A stretch of 64,000 nucleotides of DNA from Saccharopolyspora oryzae (lineage in GTDB: Bacteria > Actinomycetota > Actinomycetes > Mycobacteriales > Pseudonocardiaceae), in contig NZ_JAQGLA010000035.1 in assembly GCF_027853915.1 (NCBI RefSeq), positions 1-64,000 on the forward strand, given 5' to 3'. A model generated the notes under the pieces. It was not told the origin of the DNA. It worked only from the letters and a program-made list of their open reading frames with translations, and did not search any database. Numbering within the stretch: the stretch's first letter is position 1; each line of letters begins with the position of its first letter. Position numbers and translations under genes: made by a program. Below are positions 40,757 to 52,900 of the stretch, piece by piece.

Positions 40757-42949
40757 GTGGCAGGCGCCTGGGAACAAGCGGTGAACAGCGTACTTCCATC
40801 GGATCAGCCGATCCGCGATCGCAACGACCTCGCGGGCCCCGGCTCCCCTTCGTGGATCGAAGACGCCGGGATCTCGGTGGGCGGTGTCAGCCCGAGCTGG
40901 GACGTCGTGCGCGGTGGCACCACCACCGTCACCAACAACGGCCAGAGCTCCACGCTGACCGTCCAGATCTGGGTGAAGCTGAACTGGGGCCTGCTCCGGG
41001 ACAACTACACCCTCCAGCAGCTGTTCGGCCTCGGTGAGCAGTGGCTGGACCCGCTGGTGCGCGGCGGGGCGAACTCGGTCACCCGGCAACCGAGCTTCGG
41101 GGAGCTGGCCGACACCCTGGAAGGCGCCCGCGACTTCCTCGACCGGAAGCGCGACGACGTCGCCAGCTGGGCGAAGCAGATCGAATCCGGCGGTGAGCTG
41201 GAAGGGGCCACGGCGACGGCGGTGCAGAACGTCCTGCAGAGCCTCAGCAAGCAGATCGGTGCGTTCAGCGCCGAGATCTCCGACTCCGTGCTGGTCGGCC
41301 AGTTGCGCGAATCCGGGACCAAGCTGGGCACCGAGCTCAACCAGCTGCTCGACAAGTTCATCGACTGGCGCAACGGGAGCGCGGTCGGCAACGCGGATGC
41401 CTGGACGGGCTGGAACAACAACAAGAACTACGCCGATCCGGTGGGAAAACCGGGTGGGGAGGAAGCCAACCTCTCGAACCCGGCGCACGCCGTCGCTGCC
41501 GCGCTGAACAAGTACCAGCTGTCGGTGAACATCGGCTACAACCAGCAAAACGGTTCCTGGGACGTCAAGGACGTCGACTTCGGCCTGGGCGATGCGAGGG
41601 ACGGCGCAGCGCTGAAGGAGAACCTCGACAAGGAGGCCAAGCAGGAGTGGCTGAACTACTTCGCGGCCAAGCTGGACCCCGGCACCGACAGCACCTTCAA
41701 CGACGTCCAGAGCGAGTACCAGTCGACCAAGAACAACATGCCGCAGCAGCCGAAGTTCGGCCCGGTCGGCGCTGGCGGTGGTGACCAGCCGCCCGGTGGT
41801 GGCAACGGGAACGGCGGCGGTTCCGGTGCCGACCAGAACGTCGACATCCCGCCGACCGACACGAACACCGATGTGCCGCCGACCGACACGAACACCGATG
41901 TGCCGCCCACGGATGAGAACTCGGGTGATCAGAACGTCGACGTGCCGCCGACCGATGAGAACTCGGGCGATCAGAACGTCGACGTTCCGCCCACGGATGA
42001 GAACTCGGGCGATCAGAACGTCGACGTACCGCCCACCGATGAGAACTCGGACGGCCAGGACTTCGATGCACCGGACACCGACCTCGACGGGCAGGACGAC
42101 GCCAACGGCGGCAAGGGCAGCCTGACCGATCCGAACAACCACGGCGGCGGGCAAACGCCACCGCCACCGCCGCCGGTCACCACGTTCAACCCGTCGCAGT
42201 TCACGCCGAACGGGATGAACAACCTGTTCCCCAACAGCGGCGGCGGGAGCGGCGTGGTGGGGCCGGACGGCAAGCTGCTGACGAAGCCGGACGGCTCGCC
42301 GCTCAACCTGCCGCCCGGCGCGAAGATCAACCCGGACGGAACCGTCACCAAGGCGGACGGGACCCAGCTGCGCGATGCCAACGGCAACCTGGTCAAGGTG
42401 CCGCCGGGATCGTCGATCCAGCCGGACTTCCCGCCGGGATCGGTGGTGAACCCGGATGGAACCGTCACCACCCCCGACGGGACCCAGCTGCGCGATTCAC
42501 ACGGCAACGTGGTCAAGGTGCCGCCGAACTCGATCTACCACCCGAACTCGTCGAACAGCAGCTTCTACCCGCCCCTGGGCAAGATGACCCTGCCGCCGGA
42601 CCTGCACACCTCCGGCAACAAGTTCTCGTCGTACAACCCGTCCGGGCTGGAGACCACCAAGCGCGGTGGGTTCGGCTCCGCGGAGATCAACGATCCGACG
42701 CGGCGGTCCACTGTGAACTCCTCGGCGTTGGACGATGCGCTGCGCAAGCCCACCAACCCCGCCACCGAGAGCAGCTTCAAGGGCGGCAAGGGCGGCGCGG
42801 GTGGTCAGCAACCGATGATGCCGCCGCCGATGGCGGGTGGTGCTGGTGGCGGCGACCAGAACAAGGACCGGCAGCGCACCACCTGGCTGTCCGAGGACGC
42901 CGACACCTGGAACACCGACGAGGGCTTCAGCGGCGCCATCGGCCGCTGA
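40757..42949 (+). CDS. large proline/Asp-rich T7SS substrate-like protein
   Basis: 730 residues. The N-terminal roughly 350 residues are helical and WXG/PPE-like (QLFGLGEQWLDPLVRGGANS, then long amphipathic helices). A repeat region with DQNVDVPPTDENSG units follows, then DGT.LRDANGNLVKVPPG-type repeats, a Gly/Pro-rich stretch and a C-terminal motif TTWLSEDADTWNTDEGFSGA, typical of proteins paired with T7SS in actinomycetes. The GTG at 40757 has GGAGAGG upstream; a frame start at 40724 is less likely. It is probably secreted to or beyond the wall. Confidence 0.8.
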   Translation: MAGAWEQAVNSVLPSDQPIRDRNDLAGPGSPSWIEDAGISVGGVSPSWDVVRGGTTTVTNNGQSSTLTVQIWVKLNWGLLRDNYTLQQLFGLGEQWLDPLVRGGANSVTRQPSFGELADTLEGARDFLDRKRDDVASWAKQIESGGELEGATATAVQNVLQSLSKQIGAFSAEISDSVLVGQLRESGTKLGTELNQLLDKFIDWRNGSAVGNADAWTGWNNNKNYADPVGKPGGEEANLSNPAHAVAAALNKYQLSVNIGYNQQNGSWDVKDVDFGLGDARDGAALKENLDKEAKQEWLNYFAAKLDPGTDSTFNDVQSEYQSTKNNMPQQPKFGPVGAGGGDQPPGGGNGNGGGSGADQNVDIPPTDTNTDVPPTDTNTDVPPTDENSGDQNVDVPPTDENSGDQNVDVPPTDENSGDQNVDVPPTDENSDGQDFDAPDTDLDGQDDANGGKGSLTDPNNHGGGQTPPPPPPVTTFNPSQFTPNGMNNLFPNSGGGSGVVGPDGKLLTKPDGSPLNLPPGAKINPDGTVTKADGTQLRDANGNLVKVPPGSSIQPDFPPGSVVNPDGTVTTPDGTQLRDSHGNVVKVPPNSIYHPNSSNSSFYPPLGKMTLPPDLHTSGNKFSSYNPSGLETTKRGGFGSAEINDPTRRSTVNSSALDDALRKPTNPATESSFKGGKGGAGGQQPMMPPPMAGGAGGGDQNKDRQRTTWLSEDADTWNTDEGFSGAIGR
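41831..42052 (+). repeat. tandem coding repeat of DxxVDVPPTDENSG units
   Basis: Two short units (DVPPTDTNT) are followed by several near-identical 14-residue units (42 bp each). Bases are highly conserved between units, which suggests recent expansion. It lies within the 730-residue substrate-like gene. Confidence 0.85.
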
Positions 42950-42970
42950 CCTGCGGAGATCGGTGTCTCC

Positions 42971-43040
42971 CGCAAATTCCATTGAAATCGGACCTCCGAT
43001 TTCAATGGAAATCGCGGGTCTGATTTCCATTGAATTTGCG
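42971..43040. terminator. compound inverted repeat, ATTTCCATTGAA family
   Basis: An inner hairpin (ATTGAAATCGGA with TCCGATTTCAAT) is nested in an outer one (CGCAAATTC from 42971 with GAATTTGCG to 43040). A third GATTTCCATTGAA copy lies in the right arm. It lies between two genes of the T7SS cluster. Confidence 0.75.
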
Positions 43041-43090
43041 GATTTCCGGACGTCGGGGTCCGGGACGGCTTGAGGACGTGAGGAGGAGCG

Positions 43091-43522
43091 GTGGGTCGAG
43101 TGCCCTTCAACCTGCAGGCGCAGCTGGACCAGGCGATGCGGGAGATCACCGAGACGCAGCAGCGGATGCAGGAGCTCGAGGAGGAGCTGCGGGCCCGGTC
43201 GGCGACTGCGCGGTCCAAGGACCGGATGGTGTCCGCGACGGTCGACTCCTCCGGGGGTTTGAGCAAGCTGGAGTTCCACGACGAGCGGTACCGGTCGATG
43301 GCCAAGGCCGAGCTGGCCGACGCGATCGTCAAGGTCGTCGGCCAAGCGCGGGCGGACATGACCGCGCAGGTCAACGCCGCGGTGGAGCCGCACATGGGGG
43401 AGGCCGCCGAGCTGCGCGAATCGCTGCACAGCGGATCGAACTGGGGCGAGTTCCTGGCGCCGCTGTTCAAGGCGCAGCAGGAGGCGTCGAACTTCCCGGA
43501 CGCGGGGCGGCGCGATGGCTGA
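43091..43522 (+). CDS. YbaB/EbfC-family protein
   Basis: 143 residues. A long N-terminal coiled coil (LDQAMREITETQQRMQELEE) is followed by the YbaB core with SATVDSSGGLSKLEFHD and AELADAIVKVVGQARADM. YbaB proteins bind DNA as tweezer-like dimers. In actinomycetes diverged copies often sit inside T7SS loci beside WXG100 genes, with unknown role. The GTG at 43091 follows AGGAGG. The stop overlaps the next ATG. Confidence 0.88.
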   Translation: MGRVPFNLQAQLDQAMREITETQQRMQELEEELRARSATARSKDRMVSATVDSSGGLSKLEFHDERYRSMAKAELADAIVKVVGQARADMTAQVNAAVEPHMGEAAELRESLHSGSNWGEFLAPLFKAQQEASNFPDAGRRDG

Positions 43523-43871
43523 GCGGATCCAGATCCCGGAGGACCTCAAGCAGCGGTTCAGCAGGTTGCTGCTGGCCGAGGACGACATCCGCGAGGCGCT
43601 GTTCATCTGGAACGGTCTGGACCAGGCGGTCAAGACGGCGGCCGGGAACGACGAGGAGACCTCCAAGCAGATCAAGGAGAAGGCCGACCAGGTCAACCCG
43701 AGCCTCACCGAGCTGCTGACCTCCCTCGGCGACGCGTTCGGGATCAACTCGGAGAAGGGCCAGGAGACCCACAAGAAGTTCGCCGACGCCGACGCCCAGA
43801 ACACCGAGATCGCGAACAAGTTCGGGACGGGTACCGAGGGTGGTTCGTTCTCCGGTGGCGGCAGGCACTGA
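43515..43871 (+). CDS. WXG100-like small protein
   Basis: 118 residues, helical, with a true W-x-G (ALFIWNGLDQAVKTAAG, about 29-45). The second helix continues into DQVNPSLTELLTSLGDAFGI, and the tail is Gly-rich. The ATG overlaps the end of the YbaB-like gene. Position directly before the giant gene suggests it is the giant protein's export partner. Confidence 0.78.
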   Translation: MAERIQIPEDLKQRFSRLLLAEDDIREALFIWNGLDQAVKTAAGNDEETSKQIKEKADQVNPSLTELLTSLGDAFGINSEKGQETHKKFADADAQNTEIANKFGTGTEGGSFSGGGRH

Positions 43872-43920
43872 TCCCGTCCGATGTGGACGGTGCGACGGCC
43901 GGATGAGGAGGTGTTGAACG

Positions 43921-46900
43921 TTGTCGTTGTACATTCCGCCGGAACACGCGACCGCGTTCGCGGCCCTCACCGGGTCGTCGTGGCCCGAGGCCGATGAGGA
44001 CCAGCTCCGCGAGCTGTCCACCAGGTACCACGCGCTCGCGGAGAAGCTCGGTTCGCTGCACGGCAACATCGCGGAGCTCATCAACGCGATCAACCAGGAC
44101 TTCGAGGGCGAGGCGCAGCAGGCGTTCCTGGACTACGTCCGCCAGTTCATCATCAAGAACGACAAGGGCGTCGTACCGCTGGAGGCGGCGGTGCAGGCCG
44201 CCGACGCGATGGGCGAGTTCCTGTTCGAGACCGCCGCGGACGTCGAGTACATGAAGTGGCAAGCCATCGGGCAGCTGATCCTGATGGCCGTCGAGATCGC
44301 GATAGCCATCGCGATGGCGGTGCCGAGCGCCGGGTTGTCGCTGCTGAAGATCCCGACGATCAAGATCGTCACCAAGTGGATCCTCACGCTGCTGCTGAAC
44401 ATGGTGCGCGCCACCATCATCTCGCTGGCGATGGAGCTGCTGTTCGCGGTGGCGCTGGACGCGGCGATCCAGGCGCAGCAGCTGGCCGCGGGCACCCGCC
44501 GGGACTGGAACCACGACCTGACCAACTCGGCGATCAAAGGCGCGGCGATCTCGGGCGCGCTCGGCGGCATCGCGTCGATGGGGGCGAACGCGCTCGGCAA
44601 GAGCATCTTCGACAAGCTGGCCAGCAAGCTGCCGGGCGGGGCCGCGGTCAAGTTCTCGAACCCGACCGTGAAGGACCTCTGGGAGAAGACCGCGGTGTCG
44701 GCGCTGGGCAGCCCGATCATGGGTGCGCACGGCGTGCTCAGCGAGGGCCTGACGAACTACGACGAGAATGGCTCCTTCGACGTCAACTGGTACAGCTTCA
44801 CCGGTGGCGCGGTGATGGGTTTCGCCGAGGAGCTCGGCGACAAGACCATCAGCGAACCCCTCAACGAGAAGCTGAAGAACGCGCTGACGGGAATCGGCAA
44901 CAAGGGTGCGGACGCCCCGAACTCCGGGGCCGGCAATCCCCCGCCGGAAAGCGAGACCAGCACCCTGGTCGACCCGAACGAGAACGGCGAGAAGTGGTCG
45001 CCGAACTCGGACAAGATCGGTGAGTTCCCGAACAGCACCGACACCTCGGCGAACACCCCCGTGACCAGCTCGAACAACACCGGTTCGGTGTCGAACCCGG
45101 CGGGCGCGAACAACTCGAACCATGCTGGCGCTCAATCGAATTCCTCCGGTTCGACCAACTCGAACCACGCCGGCAACCAGTCGAACTCGTCGGGCTCGAA
45201 CAACAGCGGCGGTCAGTCGAACACGACCAGTCCGAACAACAGCAGCTCGCACACGTCGAACCAGAGCAGTCCGGACCACTCGGGCGGGCATGCTGATCCG
45301 TCGGGTTCGAACAGCCCGGACCGCACCGGCGGGAACGCGGACTCGTCGAACCAGAGCAGCCCGAACAACAACGGTGTTCGGACGGAGTCGCCGGACCTGC
45401 ACGGCTCGAACCACTCGGATTCGCAGACCGACGACCTGAGCAGCCCCAGCAATTCGAACCACACCGGTGCGGATTCGTCGAACCCGACCAGTCCGGGCAA
45501 CACCGCCGTGCAGACGGAATCCCCCAACCCGTTCAGCTCGAACGACGACGCCGGGCAGGCGGATTCCTCGAATCCGCACCACGCGAACGACAACGGGTCG
45601 CAGACGGACAACTCGACCTCGAACGACACCGGCAAGTCCACCGAGAACCTGGACGACAACGTGGATCTGCCGGATCCGAACGACTTCGAGGTGCACGACG
45701 AGTCGTCGTCCAACTCGGAGCACTCCGAGCAGACTGCCCAGCAGAGCGGTCAGCAGCACGGTGCCGCCGCGCAGAGCACCGCGCCTCCGCCGCAGCAGAC
45801 TTCCACCGGGCCGCAGGCGTCCACCGCTCCGACCACCTCGGTGCACCCCACGCCCAACGCCGCACCGCCGAACTCCGGTTCACCGCAACCGGTTCCGCAG
45901 CCGCCCACCAGCCCGACCGCGCGGCCGACCGAGTCGGCCCAGCTCGGCACCTCGCCGAAGCCGACCGCGGTGACCACCGGCTCCAGCGACCCGCAGGTGC
46001 AGTCGACCGGAACGGGCGACCACCGGACCAGGCGCGGCAACGGCTACGTTCCGCAGCTGGACTTCAGCGCGATCCTTTCGCCGGACAGCGTCGCCGGCGA
46101 GCCGCCGCTGGACGAGCACCGGGATCAGTCGCAGGACCACGGCCAGCAGGTTTCGCAGCAGAACGCCCGGGGGGACGACGCGGAGCAGCACTTCCTCGAC
46201 CCGTCCCAGTGGGAGGACCGGCGGGGTGGTGCCCCCGTCTCCCAGATCCGCAGCGAGCACTTCGATCCGGGGCGGGGCGGCCGGCGGGAGGACCGGCACG
46301 GGAAGGGCTTCCTGGACGGCACGATGGCCGCGGTCCGCTTCGACCTGCGCCACCTGGAAGTCACGCCCGGCAAGTGGGTTCGCGAGTTCACGGTCAAGCT
46401 CGACCTGGTCGGGCAGGGCGAGATCACCGCCACCCAACTCGCGGATCTCCAGAAGCAGGTGCATGAGGCCGTCGAAGCGCAGGTCAACAAGCGGTACCGG
46501 TTCGCGGGCGGAGACCAGTTCCACCTGCGCGTCGAGTTCGGCTCGCCGGACCCGCACGCCCAGGTCGCGGTGCGGCACGGCGATCCGGACGAGGAGTCGA
46601 GCACGCAGCGGAACTGGGTGTACGAAGCACCCACCGCGGAGTTCGTGCACGAGATCATGCACTTCGTCGGGCTTCCGGACACCTACCGCGACTCGAACTC
46701 GCTGTTCCGGCGCAACGCGTCCGCTGGGCCCGGTCTGATGAGCGACCTGGACCTGTCCGCCGACCTGACCGACGCGGAGCTGGCGAAGATCGACGCGTTC
46801 GCCACCCAGGTGGTGAACGTGGTCGACCACCCGCTCACCAGCCCCGACCACCAGCCCCGGCCGCTGACCACCACTTCGTCCGACTTCGACCAGAACGACT

Positions 46901-49900
46901 GGGCGGAAGCCGCCGCGAAGAAGGGCAAGAAGGACGAGACCACCGCACCTGGCGCGCAGTACGGTCCGCTGCCGTCCCGCGACGGCCTCGACACGTCCGC
47001 GGTGAAGAGCGGCAGCGCGACCTTCAAGGACGCCCTCAAGAACCACTACGTCCACTTCCTGGGCGACGCGGTGGACCGGGTGCCGGATGCGGTCCCGGAA
47101 CCGGAGAAGTCCCCCGTGGGGTTCGTCGCGACGGTGCTCGCGACGCCGGACCTGAAGGGCGGCCTCCACGCGCTCGCCGAGAAGTACTCCAACGCGATGT
47201 CCGGCGACCAGCGGCAGCACCACCTCGGGTTGGTGATCGGCCTCAACCAGCACCGGCAGGCCAACGGGGGCCACGAAACAGCGCTCAACAGCGCCATCGA
47301 GGAGTTCAAGGCGGAGTGGGCGAAGAAGCCGCTCGACATCCCCGTGCGGATCCTCCCCTTCACCTGGTCGAACCCGAAGGTCCACCAGGGGTCGATGGGC
47401 CTCGACGACCAGAAGGCCATTCCGTACGGGATGCTCCGCGAGGTCGTCCTGCGCCACGACGACGGCAAGTCGTTCGTCGAGCAGTTCGCGGAGGCCAACG
47501 ACGAGACGTACCTGCACATCGGGGACGGGGACGTGAAGTCGCTGACCACGCCGGGCGGCGAGCCGCTGTTCGACGCGGCCGCCGATCGCCTCGGCGGGTC
47601 GTCCCTGAAGTTGTTCAGCGGTGCCTACCGGGGCCCCGGGGACCACGCGGCGACCCGGATGGCCATCGAGCTCGACCTCGCGGTGCGCGAGGCCATGGCG
47701 AAGACCGACCCGCGCACCGTGTACTTCACCGAGCCGAACACCTTCCTGAAGATCAAGTACGGGCACGAGCCGCTCGGCCACGACTGGACGTTCGGCACTG
47801 GTGCAGGAGAGGGGAAGGCCCTCTACGACAGCGTGGCCGCGGATCCCGACGACGTGTTCGGCAAGGACGACTCCGCGTTCGACTCCGAGTTCTCGCTGAC
47901 CACCGACGACGACCGGATCGCGGACAAGCTGAAGAAGCTGCCGGGCAAGGCGACGGTCCACGACCTGATGGACAAGCTCGCCCAGAGCCACGCGAGCAAG
48001 ACGGTCTGGAAGGACCAGCTCGCGCACTACCTGGAAGTGCACCACGGGATCACCGGCGCCTCCGAAGTGCTCGGCAAGGTGGCGGATCTCGTGTTCAAGA
48101 AGGCCGCGGCGGGCGAGGGCCTGCCCGGTCCGCGCGACGCCGTGGTCAAGGAGGTCAGGAAGGCCGCGAAGAAGCTGGGCGACGACGGGGCCCGCGATGT
48201 GATCGCGAAGATCGCGGTGGACACCTGGGTGGCGATCGCCGACAAGGTCAACGAGTTCGGCGATCTCCTGGAAAGCCCGGAGGACAAGACCCACTCGGAG
48301 CCGAAGGCGCCGCCCAAGCGCCGTCCCGAGGTGACGCTCGAATCCGGCGAGCAGACCTCGCACACCGAGACCAAGGCGCTGCCACCGCTCCCCGGCGACC
48401 AAGCCCAGTCCGCGAGCAACCCCCAGGACAAGCCGCTCCCGGCGCGGCCGCTGCCGGAGAAGGTGCCGTACGCGCTGGCCGTCAAGGGCGCGATCTCCCC
48501 CAGCGCGGTGCTGCTCTCCTTCGACGGGCAGGTGGTCGGGCCGTCCAACGGCAAGAGCTGGGAGCAGAACGCCGCGGAGTTCGCCGCCAAGATCGCCGAG
48601 CACGTCCGGCTCGACGAGGCGACGGCCACCGCGGACCTGGTCGAGCAGCTCACCGACTACGCCCACCACAAGGGTCCGCACGGCCTGCTGCAGGCGCTCG
48701 CCGGCAACGGCAAGCAGTTCCAGCTGACCAGCTCCTCCGGCCAACTGGACGTGTTCCTGAAGCTGCCGGTCGGAGACATCCGCGCGGTCGACCCGAACTC
48801 GCCGGACCTGTTGGACGTCCAGGAGAAGGTCAAGCAGGAGACCGCGCAGAAGTGGGAGAGCAGCACCGAGATCGGGCGCCGCCGACCGGTCAACACGGTG
48901 CTGGGCGGGCTCATCTCGCTGGCCAACAACCTGGCCGCCGTCGTCCCGGCCCTCAACCTGGGTGGGGAGACCGCCACCAAAACCGGTGCGCGGCACTACA
49001 ACACCGTGGTCGGCTCGATGAAGCTCGGTTCGGCCGAGCACGCCTTCGACGTCGGCTTCGACGTGCGCTGGGAGACCGGCGACGGCCGCACCGGGCAGGC
49101 CGCGCTCGGCACCGGACGGCTCGCCTACCCGGAAGCGAACCTGGTCAGCAGCGCCGACCTGCCCACCGGCGGCGAGGCGCCGGCGAACAACACCCCGGTC
49201 GAGCTGCCGACCAAGCTGACCGAGCTGGTGGCCGCGGTCGACACCGTGGTGCTCGGCGACGTGCAGAAGGTCCTCGCCAAGCTCCCGGACCACGTCAAGC
49301 AGGACCTCGCACTGCGCAACAAGCTCGGCGACAGCCTCAACCCCGCGCTGTTCGAGGAGGCGTCGGTGCAGGGCTTGGCGCACGGCGTCACCATCACCCA
49401 CCGCTCCGAGCACGGCCGCAAGCTGCCGCCGCTGTCGATCAAGCCGGGCACCAAGCCCGCCGAGGTGTCGCTGCACGTCCGCCCGCAGCTCAAGAACTAC
49501 CGCGAGATCGGCACCTTCACCGCGCTGACCGGAACCGACCACCGGCAGGGCTTCGAGAACCTGCAGGAGACCAGCGTGCCCACGGCCTTCGAAGCCGGAC
49601 TGCGGGCCCGCTACCTGGACGGGCTCGGCGGTGACGTGCAGCTGGGGCCGAACCTGCAGGTCTACGCCGGGCCGTCGTACAAGGAGACCAGCACCGGCAA
49701 GGAGTCCTGGGGGCTCAAGCAGAAGGCCCGGGTCGACGGCCCCGTGGTGGCCTTCGAACTGGACACCAGCCTGAAGCTGGAGCTGGAGTCGCAGAAGTAC
49801 GGCGGCAAGGCCCTCGACTTCCAGGACCTGGGCAACGTCGACGGTGCGGCGCACTACGTGGTGGTGGAGCAGGCCAAGGCGCAGGAGTTCCGCGACCTGC

Positions 49901-52900
49901 TCGACTCCGCGCTCGACGACGCGCACGTCGAGCAGCCGGTGATCACCGCAGCCGACCTCGACCCGCAGCGGGCCGCGGACTTGCAGTCGGCCGCGGAGAA
50001 CGGCCTGCTGACCGATCTGACGCACATCGAGAACGCGTCCAAGCTCTTCGACGGGGTGCGCCAGTTCTTGCACGAGCGGTTGCGCGGCGCTGGGGTCGAG
50101 CTCGACGCCAAGACCCGCGGCAGCATCGACCGGCAGCTCAAGGGGCTCAACCCGTTCGACCTGGCTGCGAAGTACCACGACATCGCCCACCACTACGACG
50201 ACCTGCCCGCCGCGCCGCACAAGGTGACCGTGCAGGTCGGCGACCGGACCTTCACCATCACCGTCGACGGCGTGCTGGGCAAGGTGGTCGGCGAGCAGCA
50301 CGTGGACCAGGCCGTGCTGACCGGAACCCGCTCCGGCGGGACGAGCTGGCGGATGCGCGGCAAGAACGCCTTCAGCATCAGCGGAAACCTGGCCGCCTAC
50401 GCCCGCAAGCGGCTCGCGAGCGACGGGATGCAGCGCGCCATGTACGTCGGCGGCGCAGCGGGCGCGCAGGGCAAGGGGGAGTTCGGCAAGAACAGCAGCC
50501 ACCTGAGCGGTTCGGGCCAGGAGGACAAGCACAAGTACGCCGGCCCGGCCAGCCGCGTCCACCGCGAGATCACCTTCAACGCGCACGTCGAGGAAGCGCT
50601 GCACCGCGGTCTCGGCGACCGGTGGGCGAGCGTGCACCGACCCACCGACCTGTCCGAGCTCGGCAAGCGCTCGGTCCGCAGCGACCTCGGCGACGTGTCG
50701 GTCCAGGCGACCACCACGCACCTGGTGCCGAAGTTCCTGATCGACCTGCAAGCGCAGCTGCGCCCCGGCGAGCCGCTGCACGGCGACGCCCTGAAGCAGC
50801 ACCTGGCGAGCAATCCGCTGCGCGACCCGATCCGGCTCGACGGCGCGGTCATCTCGGCGACCGACCAGTTCTCGCTGCTCAACGAGAAGTTCCAGAAGTT
50901 GCAGGCGGAAGTCGTCGGCAAGTCCGGGCTGCGGTTCCGCCCGCCCGGCAGCAGCGCCCCCAAGAACCCGACGGACCTGCTGCACGCCTGGTTCGACCCG
51001 GCGCAGCAGTCGATGTTCACCGGCGGGCAGCGGCGCACCGACGGCCTGGAACGGGGCTTGCTGTTCGACCGGGCCGGGGTCGGCACCATCGAGTTCGAGG
51101 CGTTCAACCCCAAGCACGTCGACGTCCGCAACGACCTCTCGTGGCAGCCGAGCACCACCGGCGATCGGTCCACGCAGCACGGCAAGTCCTCCAGCGCCGC
51201 TGGTGAAGCGGGCGGTTCGCTGCTGTTCGGGGTGGGCGAACTCGGCGTGAACTACGGCTGGCAGGCCGAAACCGGTGACCGGGACACGACTTCGGCGGCG
51301 AACAAGCTCACCGCGGGCAAGCAGCCCGGGCCGGTGCACCTCTACGGCGTGGACGTGCTCGCCACCATGAGCTGGGACACCTGGCAGAACCTGTTCGGCC
51401 AGCCCACCACGAAGTGGCCGTCGATCAACCCCTACCCGATCGCGGCGACCCGCGGCCAGGTGCAGGTCCTGTTCCCCGGCGGCGCGCTGGTGAGCGTTTC
51501 CGAGGAGAGCCGCGCGGCGCAGGGGTTGCCCGCGCCCGACGGCTGGGAGTCGGCACCGCCGAAGCTCGTGCCGAAGCCGGACGGCGTCCCGGTGCTGACT
51601 GGGCTGGGGCAGGCGCTGGACAAGGACGTCAAGGTCGTCGGCTTCACCCCGGACGCAGGCAGCGGGCAGCAGAAGCTGTCGGGCTGGGCGACCAAGGCGG
51701 TCGCGGAGGCGTTCCCGAAGCTGGTGCCGCACTGGAACCCCAAGAGCGGTTCGCCTGCCCCGGCCTTCGACGCGGTGCGCGCCCTGGACGGCCTCGACAA
51801 CCGCGGAGCGATGCGGCAGGTCCTCAACGGCGGGTGGACGCGGTCGTTCAACCGCTCGGGCTGGTTCGGCACGGAGCACTACGCGGTGAAGGTCACCGCC
51901 GAGCCGGTCGGCACCACCCATCAGGTGGTCCACCAGGAGCCGAGCAGCGGCGGTTCGACGGAGGCCACCGGCAGCACCGGGACGGAACACCAGGGCAGCC
52001 GGTCCACCAAGCTCACCGCAGGCCTCACCGCGAACCCGCTGGTGCCGCACGACGGCAACGTGGCGGGCCCGGCGGCGGTGCTCGGCGCGCACACCGCGTC
52101 CGGCACCGAGGTCGGCGACTCGGTCACCGACCAGCACCAGAACCGCGCCCGGACCGGCGACAACGCCCAGTTCGACCAGCCGGTGCGGTTGAAGGTCGAA
52201 CTCACGAAGGTCACCCGGCCGCCGCTGCTGCTGAGCACGATCACCAACGGCTTCGGCGGCAAGTCCTTCCGGGACGTCGACAGCCGCACCACGACCAGCG
52301 AGCACACCTACCAGGGCACGGTGCGCCTCGAAGTGCCGGCGGACCTGGTGCCCAGCGGCGGTGCCGAAACCTCCCCGAAGGGGCTCGTCCCGGCCCCGCT
52401 GCACCCGCCGGAGATCACCGGCCAGGTGGTCGGTTCGACTTCGTTCGAGGTGGTCAAGGCGCTGCCGGGGGATCTGGTGGACAAGGTCGTCAAGACCATC
52501 GTCGAGGCCCGCGAGCACGGGGCGGGCACCGACGGCCCGGCGCAGCGGTCGACCGGTCCCGGCCTGTTCAACCGGGGCGTCCTGGAGACCGCGCTCTCAC
52601 CGGATTCGCTGGTGACCAACGCGAAGCTCTTCCTCGACGAGGACGGCGCGACCCTCGAGATCCGGGTGCCGGACCGGACCCGCCGCGAGGAGATCTCGGT
52701 GCGCGTCAAAACCCGCTTGTACAACCCGGAGCACGAGCTGTCCTGGAACATGCCGCAGCGGCAGCAGAAGCACGCCCAGCTGCGCGCCGAGGACTACGCG
52801 GAAACCGCGGAGGAGGGCTACTACGGGGGTCTGGGCTACGGCGCGGCCAGCCCGCACGTGCAGCAGAACCTCGATGCCCGGCCGGTGAACCGGAAGACCG

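Noticed and set aside
41831-42052. Regular 42-bp repeats resembling a CRISPR array
   Set aside because: The repeats are contiguous without unique spacers and are in frame inside a coding region.
43910-43920. GTG at 43910 as start of the giant gene
   Set aside because: It is out of frame with the long open frame; the TTG at 43921 is in frame and well spaced from GAGGAGG.
45880-52518. A minus-strand open frame of 2,212 codons
   Set aside because: It lies antisense to the giant gene. It is Arg/Val/Leu-rich shadow sequence caused by high GC at third positions, with no family motifs.
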